A stretch of 64,000 nucleotides of DNA from assembly GCA_903772945.1 (NCBI GenBank), contig CAICTM010000146.1, positions 1 to 64,000 of the forward strand, given 5' to 3'. Below are positions 44,255 through 55,292 of the stretch, piece after piece. The first letter of the stretch is position 1. Each line of letters starts with the position of its first letter. The position numbers and the translations under genes were made by a program. Source of the stretch: Seminavis robusta (Eukaryota; Bacillariophyta; Bacillariophyceae; Naviculales; Naviculaceae). The notes beneath the pieces are model-generated. The model searched no databases. It worked only from the letters and a program-made list of their open reading frames with translations, and had not been told where the DNA came from.

Positions 44255-44918
44255 GGTACTGTACGGTGCGGTGGCTTGCCGTGTGGATCGGAGGGCTGGT
44301 GGTGGCTTCTTGGAAAAGAGCGCTCTTCTTCCTGCTTGTGGATATACCCTCTGCGTTGAATATACAAAAGACAATCTATATGGTACATATTGCTGATGAA
44401 ACGGCCGAAAGCAAAGTCAATGGGCAACACGCTCTTAAAATTTAAGACAACAAAACATGTTTGGAAAGCTGCCAGTACATTGTAGGATGGGATCGATCAT
44501 GTCAGCAAAGACCTGCGGCGGTACAAGCATCCAACCCCCACCGAGTCGAGTAGACCTGGGTCATTACTGATGCTGAAGTTAGTCTGCACAGGTTTTTCTC
44601 TAGGTGATGCTCACCACCAAGTCCGGATCCGAATATTGGTGGGTGCACCTGTTCAAAATAAGATTGGTCGGGCATACAGCTCACACTCCCGTAGATGCCA
44701 TGGTTTACCCCTTCGGCTGCACCTGCTGGATTGCCTGAGCTGGAAATCCTGGTACAGCTGTAACGCCATTCTTGCTAGCAAACAGTCTTCTTTTCGTCGA
44801 AACGAAGCCACACTCGGCCGTTCCAATGCAAGTTGCTTCCTTTTATAATTCAATCTACTTTATATTCTACGTGTGGCTAGCTCTCCATCCATTCGTTTCA
44901 TTTGGTTTGGTTTGGTTT
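44255..44918. other. 3' flanks of convergent genes
   Basis: Space between the hemerythrin-like gene (plus) and the MscS gene (minus), which converge. No gene or RNA recognised. Confidence 0.4.
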
Positions 44919-46139
44919 CTAGTCTTGATTGACGTAGTTGATCGCTGGTATGGCAAACTTCATATCATTGTTGGCTACGGCACGAGCAATAGCTCGAAGA
45001 ACCTCTTCTTTGTTGTCGCTATACTCTTGACTAGAGGGTTGTATTTGAAAGTGAACATTGACGACACACTGAATATGATCATCTTGGTAATTGGACATGA
45101 CAGCCGCAAATGGCTTGCTCCCATCTGTGATGAGTTTGGGACAGCTTGCTTGTATTTCTTCTTTGATGTCTTGCAGTAGTTGTGGAACCTTTTCAATGTC
45201 CGTGTAATCAAACCGCAGGATTTGCTTGACCTGTGACTGTTTGGTGCGACTAATGTTGCTGACTCGTTGATTGATGATTTGACTGTTGGGGAGTTTGATG
45301 ACAATGTTGTCGTATCCGGCAATCTCCGTCTCGACCAATCCAATTTTTCGAATGGTTCCTTCGGTACCATCACCGAGTCGAACATCGTCTCCTTCCTCGG
45401 CAAAGTCCCATGCCTGGAGAATCACTCCACCCACAATTTGCTCGGCTAGATCCTTGCTGGCCAAGCTGAAAATGAGTGCACCAATCCCGCTGGCCGCAAA
45501 GACCGATTGGAATCCCATACCAATGTCCATTCCAAGTTCATCCAGAATATTCGCCACCGTCACGGTGATAATGACAAAATCAATCAACTGATCGTACAGC
45601 TTGACCCGCCCTAGTTTGTTTCCCGCCACTTTTTGAAAAAATAAGGTTCTCTTGACCACACCGAGCGCATAGGCCGCCCAGATGGTCACGGTCAACTTGG
45701 GTGTGACGGCCGCCAAATTTTCGGGAATCCACGACAACTGAAACGTCTGACCGAACCATGCCAACAAAATCAAGATTGCATAGACGCGGGCCGCATTGCT
45801 AATAGTGTTGGCAGCTCCATAGAGAAAGGTGGTCTCCACGTTGGCGTCTTCGTCCAATTGTGGCTTTGTGTGAAAGATTTTATCCACCAAGGGATCCGTG
45901 ACAACACCCAACGTCCCTGCAATGGCCAATTCGGTCAATAGTTGCTGATCCGGTATTGGCGCTGCATGGCATGTTGTCATTAGCTTGTCATGATTTCTTG
46001 CGGTCTGTTTCCAAATGGAAGATGAAGTCGTTGCTGTTGGTGTTGGAAGGAACGCATTGGTTGGGTGGGGTATAGAGCACAATGCCGTTGCCAATAGCAG
46101 CAGATTTGGAAGACAGAGCCAAAGTGTGGTATAAAGCAT
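44919..46139 (-). CDS. MscS-type mechanosensitive channel, probably plastid-targeted
   Basis: 406 residues from ATG at 46139. The first ~30 residues are a signal peptide (LWLCLPNLLLLATALCS) ending TNAFLPTP, which resembles the diatom ASAFAP cleavage motif of bipartite plastid presequences. Membrane helices follow (about ARVYAILILLAWFG, LTVTIWAAYALGVV, LIDFVIITVTVANIL). The MscS pore and beta domain are clear: GFQSVFAASGIGALIFSLAS, DLAEQIVGGVILQAWDF, GDDVRLGDGTEGTIRKIG and NIVIKLPNSQIINQRVSN. In plants MSL2/3 relax plastid osmotic stress; the same role here is inference from the presequence. Confidence 0.85.
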   Translation of the reverse strand: MLYTTLWLCLPNLLLLATALCSIPHPTNAFLPTPTATTSSSIWKQTARNHDKLMTTCHAAPIPDQQLLTELAIAGTLGVVTDPLVDKIFHTKPQLDEDANVETTFLYGAANTISNAARVYAILILLAWFGQTFQLSWIPENLAAVTPKLTVTIWAAYALGVVKRTLFFQKVAGNKLGRVKLYDQLIDFVIITVTVANILDELGMDIGMGFQSVFAASGIGALIFSLASKDLAEQIVGGVILQAWDFAEEGDDVRLGDGTEGTIRKIGLVETEIAGYDNIVIKLPNSQIINQRVSNISRTKQSQVKQILRFDYTDIEKVPQLLQDIKEEIQASCPKLITDGSKPFAAVMSNYQDDHIQCVVNVHFQIQPSSQEYSDNKEEVLRAIARAVANNDMKFAIPAINYVNQD

Positions 46140-46667
46140 GGTTTGGAATGCGTGTTATTATCAAACAGTAGCGCTGGGGTGTGGCTTGGCTTGGTTGTAG
46201 TATTCGAGCGAGAGGTTGGGTGGAGTGAGTCCAAAATGTAATTGAGGACAAAAGATCCGATTCTCATTCCGGATGACACGAAAGATCCACGACGTGGCAA
46301 TTCAGACGCCAAATGGTCCACCGCGCGAAGAGTTTTCACATTTAACAATCGGCGAAACCGGACGTTGAGCAAGGTAATTAAGGTCTGACACCAAGCCATC
46401 TCACAAACTGAACAAGGTACGGAACTTGCTTGTTACCGGTAGCTAAATACAGCAAGAGCAAGATGACGACAGCGACGGCGTTGAAACAAAGTATCCTAAA
46501 GCTAGCAGCATGTTGTTCTTACTAAACCCAAGATCCTTCTACCATTTGGACTACAGGACGGATCCATGAATAATTACTCACACATTTGCGCTTGATCTGC
46601 TTTTCAGCAATTCTCAACAGATCCAAAAAGGAATACCAGAACCCCTCCCCTCGTCAATACATTCCCA
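46140..46667. promoter_or_regulatory. Divergent intergenic region
   Basis: 528 bp between the starts of the MscS gene (minus) and the small Cys-rich gene (plus). Promoters of both are expected here; no specific element is identified. Confidence 0.3.
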
Positions 46668-47171
46668 ATGAAGTTGTTTCCAAACTTATCTCTAGTGTTC
46701 TTGGTGTCAATCTCAAGCTTCAATTTTGCCAGTTCCGAATTGGACTGCGCTGCCTTGGATGAATTGGAATCATGTTTTCTACCCAGAGATAACTTGACGG
46801 TTGCCACCGGACAGTTTATCTGCCGCGAACGGTGGAACGCTGCCTGGGGTGGCGTCTACGAACAGCCCCTCTGTGTTCCATCGGGCACTGGAAGAGACGA
46901 CGATACCTGCAAGTGCTGTAATGGTGCTTGTCCGGTCCCTTGCTTTGAGTTGTGCTACATCGACCGGGACAGGAACGACCGAGGAGTCTTTGTCTACGAT
47001 TGGTGGGTGTGGATCCCTCGTCGGCGTTGCGAAACCAAGGGCAAGTCATTGCAACTCAAGCAACAGAACCCAGCACGATGGTCCTGTATTCCTCCCGAGG
47101 GACTATTCGTCAACCTATTCAGCTTTAGGAATGACGATCACAGCGTTGCTCGATTCAATTGGTTCGATTGA
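46668..47171 (+). CDS. Small secreted Cys-rich protein, unknown function
   Basis: 167 residues. MKLFPNLSLVFLVSISSFNF is a signal peptide cleaved near ASSELDC. The mature part has about a dozen Cys, many clustered as CKCCNGACPVPCFELCYIDR, suggesting a disulfide-bonded or metal-binding extracellular protein. I do not recognise the family. It ends FNWFD just before a (GATT)n run. A purine/pyrimidine antisense frame exists but is weaker than this signal-peptide reading. Confidence 0.6.
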   Translation: MKLFPNLSLVFLVSISSFNFASSELDCAALDELESCFLPRDNLTVATGQFICRERWNAAWGGVYEQPLCVPSGTGRDDDTCKCCNGACPVPCFELCYIDRDRNDRGVFVYDWWVWIPRRRCETKGKSLQLKQQNPARWSCIPPEGLFVNLFSFRNDDHSVARFNWFD

Positions 47172-47182
47172 TTAGCCATGCT

Positions 47183-47215
47183 ATCTGATTGATTGATTGA
47201 TTGATTGATTGATGG
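47183..47215. repeat. (GATT)n microsatellite
   Basis: About seven perfect GATT units right after the Cys-rich gene's stop codon. Confidence 0.85.
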
Positions 47216-47745
47216 TATTCATGGCAAACAATATTTGCTTCAGAGCTGTAAGAGGCGAGGCACGGGATTCTGGTGTAGAAAAGTTCATGGTACATTATCC
47301 AGTATGGGAGACAGACTTTAGAAAGCACGAGTTAAGAAATTATAGCTGTACGGTAGCACTGACCGCTTACTTGACTGGTTGCTTGCTTCTTGGGAACTGG
47401 CACCGGTACCATGCTAGACAAAGAGCAGCCAAACCTCTGGCATGTGCTTAGTTACTTAGTCGTTGTCACTAGCTAGCTAGCAACAATTACCGCCAACCTC
47501 CTTTGTCCCAAACCATAGCAACCGGTAGCCGCCATCCGTGTGTGACCCGTCCCTTCGAAAACTTCTTGCTTGTTGCCGCAAGTGGAATGCAGAATGTCTC
47601 CGCTATCTTTACGTTGTCTTCTAAAGATCAGTTGTACATGTACTAGATTATGAATATCTCTGATGATACGACGACACCACACACAAGCAATTCCACGAAA
47701 CTTTGGTTCAATCCAGGGAAGTCCAGTCTTTTCGATGTGAATCGC
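47216..47745. other. No supported gene
   Basis: Spacer between the (GATT)n run and the PSP-rich gene's 3' end. Nothing recognised apart from CACCGGTACC and GCTAGCTAGC words. Confidence 0.35.
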
Positions 47746-49134
47746 TCACTCAATCAGGCCAGGGCACTCACAGTGAACAGCAGGTTTGAAGTTGTTGGCT
47801 TTCACCAGATCTTCGTCCAATGTAACGCAATCTTCACCACTATCGTACAATTCATAGAAAATGGAAAGCTCGAAACAAGACAAGTCCTGTCCCAACGGAC
47901 CCTTCACAAGCTTGGAAGGAGCACCAACTCTGCTGCCCCCAGGGCATAGCTCGCAGTCCGTGTGCTCCATCTTGAGATCATTGCGCAGTATCCGTCTGCG
48001 ACCGCCAAAATTGGTGTCAACTCCAGAAGGTGGAAGAATCAAGGTTGGTGTTGCAGTTGGTGTGCGAGTCTCAACGGGGGCGGCTGTAGGTGGATCAGTC
48101 TCCACTGGGGCGGCTGTAGGTGGATCAGTCTCCACTGGGGCGGCTGTAGGTGCATCCGTTTCCACTGGGGCGGCTGTAGGTGCATCCGTTTCCACTGGGG
48201 CGGCTGACGGAGAAGCAGTTGGGGCAATCGTTGTGGGAAATCCAGTGGGTGCCGCCGAAGGGGTGCCTGTCGGAGGGGGTGTTAAACCACAACAACCTGC
48301 ACTTCCTTCCACATTTTCACATGCTTGTGGGGTTAGTGCATGCATGGCCCAAAAATCCCATTCCGAACAAGTCAAACCGCCAACATTCAGATTGGGATTG
48401 GGAGGTGGCGCGCCTCCTGGACAAACCCCTGGGCAGATTTCAGGGTCCGTGGCTCCAGGGCAATCACAGTAGCCATCAATAGCAATTCCATTAATGGTCC
48501 CATCCCAGGTACAGGCACCAGGAAGGTTGAGGCGAAGAAGTTCATCTACTCCTTGGCATGTAGTGATTGCTCCAGTTGGTTCTTTCACGATGTTGAGGGG
48601 AGAACCAGGCAACTCACAATTCGGGCATAAGCAACACTCCTCACTTCCCGGCGTAGGGCTCCCTGTGGGACTACTTGATGGCTGAGAATCTGAAACACTC
48701 GGACTGGATGATGGTGACGATGAGGGACTAGATGATGGGGGCCTCGAAGGCGCCCTTGAAGGCGATCTTGAAGGTGCATTGGTGGGGGACCTTGAAGGCG
48801 ACGACGAAGGCGAACTCGATGGAGTCGACGAAGGTGATGCTGACGGCTTTGTGTCCGTTGGACTCATGGATGTGGATGGCATACTGGAAGGAACACCGGA
48901 TTCCGAAGGCATGTCTGTTGGCAATTCAGTGGTAATGTTGGTGGGAAAGAGTGTTCCGTTGGATGGATTCATGGTGTCAGGGAAATCCGTGATCTCGTCC
49001 GGGACCATTGTAAGGAGTACCTCGTCCAGGGCTTCCTCTGTATCCACCAGCTGTTCCGGCTGTTTAACCAATCTGTTGAAGTCATGGGCCGTCACTGCTT
49101 GAAGCACGGCAAAAGACAAGAAGAGAAATCTCAT
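47746..49134 (-). CDS. PSP-rich secreted protein with Cys-rich modules
   Basis: 462 residues; MRFLFLSFAVLQAVTAHDF is a signal peptide. Residues ~75-165 are a Pro/Ser tract (PSSSPSSSPSRSPTNAPSRS), typical of diatom extracellular and frustule-associated proteins. A Cys module follows (ECCLCPNCELPG ... DGYCDCPGATDPEICPGVCP ... GLTCSEWDF ... AGCCGL), then five tandem copies of APVETDAPTA or APVETDPPTA encoded by 30-bp repeats (about 48065-48205). A second, shorter module (CELCPGGSRVG ... DLSCFEL ... CVTLDEDLV ... HCECPGLIE) ends the protein. The paired modules suggest duplication. Role likely in the cell wall or extracellular matrix; no catalytic motif. Confidence 0.75.
   Translation of the reverse strand: MRFLFLSFAVLQAVTAHDFNRLVKQPEQLVDTEEALDEVLLTMVPDEITDFPDTMNPSNGTLFPTNITTELPTDMPSESGVPSSMPSTSMSPTDTKPSASPSSTPSSSPSSSPSRSPTNAPSRSPSRAPSRPPSSSPSSSPSSSPSVSDSQPSSSPTGSPTPGSEECCLCPNCELPGSPLNIVKEPTGAITTCQGVDELLRLNLPGACTWDGTINGIAIDGYCDCPGATDPEICPGVCPGGAPPPNPNLNVGGLTCSEWDFWAMHALTPQACENVEGSAGCCGLTPPPTGTPSAAPTGFPTTIAPTASPSAAPVETDAPTAAPVETDAPTAAPVETDPPTAAPVETDPPTAAPVETRTPTATPTLILPPSGVDTNFGGRRRILRNDLKMEHTDCELCPGGSRVGAPSKLVKGPLGQDLSCFELSIFYELYDSGEDCVTLDEDLVKANNFKPAVHCECPGLIE
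48065..48205 (-). repeat. 30-bp coding minisatellite
   Basis: Five near-identical units (plus strand GGGCGGCTGTAGGTG plus 15 more bases) encode the APVETDAPTA decapeptides. Being a multiple of three, copy-number changes keep the frame. Confidence 0.85.
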
Positions 49135-50495
49135 GGTTTCTTATTTCTATGAAGAGAAAGTAATTTCGGTATGGCTATCGCAAGCTCCTCTGGCTGGAGT
49201 TGTGATCCGAGCCGTGATTGCTTATGCAGTGATACCGGTTATTGCAGCCTTCTTTGTCCTTGCTGAGACGGTAGAAGTATTTGGCGGGGGTGCGTGATCG
49301 TGTTTTTCGTCAACATCTCGTGGTCTTTGTCGGACAACAACATAATTGCGCGAAGCTCATGCTCTGACTACCGCTTGTACTAACCAATATTCCCTTTGTC
49401 ACGCCAAAACCGATTGTTTCTTTTGGTCTGTTCGAAGAAACCCCAAAGTTGGTGGTTGCGGGAGTTGATGTGGAGGCTATCCGTTCCCGCGAAGTTCGGT
49501 TGCGCTCACGAAACACGGACCAATTTGGTTGGGATCGACAACTATCCAACTCAGCCTGCAACAGAGACATTTCTACCGGTAACTTTGGAAGGCAAGATTG
49601 CTTAGATGCAAGAAACCCAAGTTCTAGTCTAGCTAAGGTAGTACGTATTAATAGCTACTGGTCAGTAGCTAGTGTACTATACGGGTACTACGCACCGGCG
49701 CCACGAAGACATACATGAAGCACCCTTTATTAATAAGCTGCCTGGCTGGTCCGAGTACGGGAGCCTGTGCGAGATGAGCATTCTTTTCCCGGACGTGGCG
49801 AATACAACCAATGCTACAAAACAACATGTTGACTCAAAGACAGCTCAAGAGGAAGGGTATGAGAGCCCAGAAGGGTGCTGTGAAGCCCGTGGAAGCATAC
49901 AATCCCAACGCAAGCAAACATTGCCGTGAATGGAATTCGAGAACTCAAACGGCTGTACCGCTGCAGCATGATTGCTACTAGCACTTTGGAAGTGATGTGG
50001 GACTTGTGCTTCGCATTCCTGTCACTGGTTAGGAGGAGGAGTAACTGTGCCCTGAGCATCCATTCCCTTCATGGGGGTACTGCTGACATCTCATTTGTCA
50101 GTGAGTTTGGCTGGTATGATTGGTGCTGGTACCTGGGGCCTGAAGACAGCAACTATGACTGGAAACAGTTAGCTAGGTCGATATTGTGTTCAAAGCTTTG
50201 ATGCTGGTGATGCTATGTGCAGCTACATCCTGAGGGCCAAAGGTATCCTAGTACGGTAGTAAGCCGATCGTCTGTGTTTCCACTGTCTGAAGTTCAGAGA
50301 GGTAGAAGCATGTGTCCCCACTCCCAAAAGCACATTGGATTCCTCGAAGCAATTAACAACCAAAAGATGGTCGATGTCGTGGGTGTCCTCGAAGGACGGG
50401 AAAGATGCACACCCCATCGAACTTGCTGAGTATTCACAGAATGCCGGCTTGCTAGCTTTTGCCTAGCAAGAACCAATGCTACACAAACAGCATCA
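49135..50495. other. No supported gene
   Basis: Several short frames exist, none with a motif, signal or clean intron structure. The first ~200 bp are the upstream flank of the PSP-rich gene. Confidence 0.35.
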
Positions 50496-51005
50496 AAATC
50501 TTAAGGACAGCCAGCCGGAGGCTAGTGCCCTCAACTTGCATTTTTCTAAAAGCCAAGGAACGGAAGGGTTCTGGTTCGACCGCTACCGGTAGCCTTAACC
50601 TTGCAAGGGAAACAGCACCATATGTATGCGACACTACCGGTAGCCTTAACCTTGCAAGGGAAACAGCACCATATGCACGCGACACACACACAACACTCAC
50701 GTCACACACCTACACACACCTACACACACACACACACACACACGCACAAGAGGACAGCCAGCCGGAGGCTAGCTAGTGCCCTCAACTTGCATTTTTCTAA
50801 AGGCCAAGGAAGTGTTCGCTAGCCTTAACCTTGCAAGGTAAACGCACCTTATGTATCTGTTTGATCGCTAGCCTTAACCTTGCAAGGGAATCGCACCATA
50901 AGTATCTGTTTTGATCACTAGCCTTAACCTTGCAAAGAAACCTCACCATATGTATCTGGTTTGCTCGCTACCTTAACCTTGAAAGGGAAATGGACCATAT
51001 GTACG
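50496..51005 (+). repeat. ~50-bp satellite plus duplicated 60-bp block
   Basis: The unit starts with TAGCCTTAACCTTGCAAGGG, continues with AAACAGCACCATATGTATC and varies after that. Six copies start near 50586, 50639, 50821, 50871, 50921 and 50972. A second unit, GACAGCCAGCCGGAGGCTAG with TGCCCTCAACTTGCATTTTT, occurs at about 50504-50560 and 50752-50810, flanking the first two copies and a CA-rich tract. CCTTGCAAGG is a palindrome. The block abuts the Penelope-like element. Confidence 0.75.
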
Positions 51006-51133
51006 CACACACACACACACACACACACACCTACACACACACACACACACACAACACACACACATCCAGCCCATCGAGGTATTGGATTTACGTTTAGTTT
51101 AGCTTGGTTTCGTCTATACCGTACCAGCTCCTA
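51005..51133 (+). repeat. (CA)n plus 72-bp direct repeat, left copy (pLTR-like)
   Basis: A (CA)n run (51005-51061) leads into ATCCAGCCCATCGAGGTATT and on to TATACCGTACCAGCTCCTA. The same (CA)n plus block occurs at 55293-55409 after the reverse transcriptase, with only small indels. The two copies bound the retroelement. Confidence 0.8.
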
Positions 51134-51189
51134 AGATAATACGTATCTTCGCTCCGAGGCACGGATTCCGAGCGATTTTTCGAACATAC

Positions 51190-51312
51190 CAAACAACAAC
51201 CAACAACCAACAACCAACCAACCACAACAACAACCAACCAACCAACAACCAACCAACCAACCAACCACCAACCAAACCAACCAAACCAACCAACCAACCA
51301 ACCAACAAGCAC
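51190..51312 (+). repeat. (CCAA)n low-complexity leader
   Basis: About 120 bp of AACAACCAACCAACC-type sequence just before the first ATG of the retroelement (51336). On the other strand it spells GGTTGGTTGG-like runs. Confidence 0.8.
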
Positions 51313-51335
51313 CATACTATTACATAATAGTAACC

Positions 51336-54300
51336 ATGCCTGAGGCAATGATTGAGAGAGTTCCCATCCTTCGTAATGGTGGCAGAGGCCGCGGCCGCCG
51401 CAACTCCAATGGCGGCAACACCAGCGCCAACAGGAATAACAACCAGCGCGAAGATGATGGCTCCCCCAGCAGGAAACGAACTGCCTTTGATCCATCCGCG
51501 ATCAATCCTCAGACATACCAACCCGATGCAACACAAAAGGAATCACGGTGGCCCCACTGCAAGCCGCCCGAATTTCCTACATGGCACCACTCGACGCTCC
51601 ATGAGGCATACCACCGTACCGTCAACAAAGTAGGAGAGGAATTCATCAAAGCCTTGCGGCACACCAGCGCAACAAGGACACTCTCGACGGTATGATTAAT
51701 GGCAACAACCAAACCGGGAATTGACCCCGTCCCGATTCCGAAATCAGTCGATATCAAATTCGAACTGAAGGCTGGCAACCCAGCAATGGAGAGCGATGCG
51801 AGCTTCAAGCTCTCCAACAAGAATCCACACAAGCTGTTGAACTCTACAAACAAACCCAAGCAAAAATTCTCATTCGAAAGAAACAACTGGACCTCCAATA
51901 TGCTCAAAAGGCCGTAGCCGAGTCCCTGGCTAGAGGCCTTCTGCCCATCGCCAATGGCCACAAGGTCATCTGCGGCAGAGAGAATCTCAATGGCCATGCA
52001 ATCGTCAACACCATCCTGGAGGCACACCACGAGGTGTTGCTGCAACACACTGGCATTGACCTAGCAGCATTTAGAACAATATACATTAACGTCCAAGGTC
52101 TCGCAACCCTGCCTATCCATTACCTGTAATTGATATTCAGCAACAGCCTCAGCCACCTGTGGCACCTGCTCAGCCAACAACACATGCGCCTGTCCAGCCA
52201 GCAGAACCGCCGGCTCCCCACCTGCAGGGGCCCTATTCCATCGACCAACTGACTGCTGTCTCCAGCCACAGCGACCTCGAGGCCACCCAGGAGCACATCC
52301 AGCGATGCCTAGCACGAGGCGCTAGTGCCGAGTCCTTCGAGGACTACAACGAAGCCAAAGAGAGAGCACAGTCTCAGCTGGAACAAGACCATGACGCAGC
52401 AACTACCTACAAACTAGCAATGGAAACATATCAACAGGCACTGGCACAGTACCAAACCCAATGGAATCAATATCAGCAGGAGCTCCAGCAATACCAGCAG
52501 GCCCTCCAGCAACACCAGCAGGCACTGCAGCAGTTCCAGCAGCAGATAAACAACAATATCAGCAACAAGCCCAACAGCCCTCCATCCCGAGTTGGCCAAG
52601 CTGGAGAGACTCATCACTAGTGTCTTCTGCACACCCATTGACCAGTACCAGCACCAATCCTCAAACAATGTCAAGTCCCTTGCTCTCAAGAAGCTACACA
52701 AAGAGGCATTCACAACCAAGGCCACAGAGGACACTGCAATGGAGATTGACAGTGAACCTGCCTCTGACTCCCAACAGATCAAGGATCTGGTCAAGAAAAT
52801 GGTACAGGAGGAACTGAAACAGACCCAAAGCAAATTGCCAGAGCCACTGGCAAACATGTCACCGAAGCGCTCAACAACAGCGCAACAACAATCAAAACAA
52901 CAACAGCTCAAAAAACAACAGGAGGGGCCCAGCCCAGGGAGGCGCCTCCAGCAACAAAAAGAAATCTCCCAGCCAACAACAGCCCGCCAGAGCGGCAGAA
53001 CCCAACGAGGAAGGTCCCAGTCCGCCCCAAGAGGCAACCGCCCAAGAAGCCAAAGCAGGGCCGCCAAGGCGCCGCGGCGGCAGGGCAGGACGAGAAGGGG
53101 AGGAAGACCGGAGGAAGAGGCAACGTACCTCCAGAGGCTCCACAGATCGACCAGAGGCCGCTCCAGAACTCCTCTCCCAGCAAGAGGCAGAACTCCAACA
53201 CCAGGAGAAGCAGGTCTCCAGGCGATCGACAAGGAGATAGAGCTCACATATGGCTTCATCTCAGACCCCGACCTCCATCTACACGACAATGTACAAATAG
53301 ACTCCTTCATATGCCGGCCTGGTACTACTTTGCCAGGCCAACCAATCTTGCATACCACGACCTTACCACGACAATTAAGCCCCCACCAGGCCTCTACTCA
53401 CTGTTGGGCCTGGGCCACAAGTTCATTCCTACACCTAGATACTCCCACACTTGGAATGACATCGAATAAACACCCTCACCAGGTTCTCCAGGGACCTGAG
53501 GGTGAAAGCCTTCTGTATTGGCCACATGCAGGAGGACAACACAGACAATAACAATAGCAGTGATGAATACAATCCACGAATGCATCTGCAGTCTGACTGG
53601 CTCCCACCAGCCCATATGGTGCCGACTCCAGTCATAGACCAGCGCCTTCAGCGCTTCAGCAGCTTCCTCCAGAGCAAATTCAGCCGAAGAAGAGAGGCAG
53701 AGCCAAACCTTCTGCCCCACCAGCGGCGTGCCCTCTGCCAACTCAGACGCAACAATGCCCTTATGTCGTCCAATGTGACAAGAACCTGGGCCCAGCGACA
53801 ATTGAACGGCATGCCTACATTGAACATGCATTCCGCGACCACCTTGATGATGAAGCCACCTATGAATTCATCCCACCCCACAAGGTTGAGCACTACAAAG
53901 ACAAAGTGAAACAGCGTCTCCTGAAGTGGCTCAAGAACTATGGCAGCACTGCCTGCACTGACAAGGAGAGAAAATTCCTCAAAGCTATGATGAAGAAGAA
54001 TGAGGAACCATTTGCTTATTTCTACTTGACAATGAAAGTCCACAAAACACCCCTCAAAACCAGCCCATTGTCTCCTACAGTGGCAGCCTGCTGGAGGGGC
54101 TGGGCATCTGGCTTGACTCCAAGCTTCAGCCAGTTGCTCAGTCAATGAGATCCTACCTGAAAAGCTCCTTCGATCTCAAACAGGAGCTCATGTCCCTGCA
54201 GCTACCACCCACTGCAAACTCTTCACAGCTGATGCTTCCTCAATGTACACCAACATTCCCACGAGGAACAGCCATCACCAAGATCTCAAAGTGGCTCAAA

Positions 54301-55269
54301 GACAACCAAGAACAGTTCCCAGACCTGCCCACCAAGGCAGTCCCAAGGCACTGATTCTCATTATGGAGTGGAGCTTCTTCCACTTTGGTGACACCACATG
54401 CGGCAACTCAAGGGCACTGCAATGGGAGCCCCACCAGCCCCACCCTATGCCACCATCTACTTTGCCATCCTGGAGTCCATTCTGCTTCGATCCTTCATGG
54501 ATAGTCTTGCAGTTCTGCAGCTCTACAGGAGATACATCGATGATGTCTTCGGCATATGGCACTGCCGAATGGAAGACAACCAGCTCCTGTGGGAGGGCTT
54601 CCAAAAGGCAATGAACAACAATGAGTACAAGCTGCACTGGGAGTTCACTGAACTCTCCAGTCAGGTGGATTTCATGGACATGACAATCACCCTCACACAT
54701 GACAACAAACTGGTCACCACACTGTATGAGAAACCAACCAACTTGTATCTCTATATCCCATCCCACTCCTGTCACCCACCAGGCCTCCTGTCTGGAGTGG
54801 TGTATGAACCTCTTTAGGATCTATACACTCTGCTCTGAGGAGACTGACAGGCTCACCAGGACCAAGCTCTTTTCAAGAGGCTCCTGGCCAGGGGCTACCA
54901 AGCCACCACACTTCGGCCCCTTTTTGAAGCAGCAATCACCAGGGCAAGGGCCTACACTGGCCCCCAGCCCAACAACAACAAGAGGGACCCATGGGAATCC
55001 AGCTGCTGCACCTGGAATACCACCCCAAGGATCCCCCATCAAAGGTCTTCCAGCAAGGCTGGAGGGATTGCATTGCCAATCCCACGAACCTGATGCCCTT
55101 CAAGCATGTCCGGATCCCACACACAGTGGGCCCCATGCGAGGCAACATGCCAATGGGACTGGATAGGATGATTGTAGCCTACTCCAGGCCCCCCAACCTT
55201 GGTAACCTGCTGTCCTACAGGAAGGTTCCAGAATTAGATGGCTCCCCCGTCTCATCCTTTCTGGATTAG
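51336..55269 (+). pseudogene. Penelope-like reverse transcriptase ORF without GIY-YIG domain, frameshifted
   Basis: Opens MPEAMIERVPILRNGGRGRG. The first half is non-enzymatic: basic, then Gln-rich repeats (QYQQELQQYQQALQQHQQAL, about 52470-52545), then an Arg/Ser-rich stretch. The RT lies at about 53950-54800: KVHKTPLKT, SMRSYLKSSFDLKQEL, SSMYTNIPT, KGTAMGAPPAPPYATIYF, the active site YRRYIDDVFGIW (YIDD at about 54533), QVDFMDMTITL and LYEKPTNLYLYIPSHSCHPP. A tail reads LHLEYHPKDPPSKVF and IVAYSRPPNLGNLLSYRK, the linker seen downstream of RT in Penelope-like and related elements. No GIY-YIG endonuclease follows. Frame changes near 51690, 52130, 52600, 53530, 53900, 54070, 54235, 54385 and 54950 break it. 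Confidence 0.65.
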
Positions 55270-55292
55270 AGGCTTGTCGGGGAGCCATGGCA

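Noticed and set aside
43391-44374. 327-codon minus frame antisense to the hemerythrin-like gene
   Set aside because: Mirror of a well-supported coding region; lacks any recognisable domain.
50496-51005. CRISPR array
   Set aside because: Repeats have no unique spacers, contain microsatellite DNA, and the genome is eukaryotic.
51005-51061. Telomere-like tract at the retroelement edge
   Set aside because: It is (CA)n, not a TTAGGG-type repeat; no telomeric repeats were seen in the window.
52414-53358. 314-codon minus frame opposite the retroelement
   Set aside because: Leu/Ser/Cys-rich mirror of Gln- and Arg-rich coding sequence; no domain.
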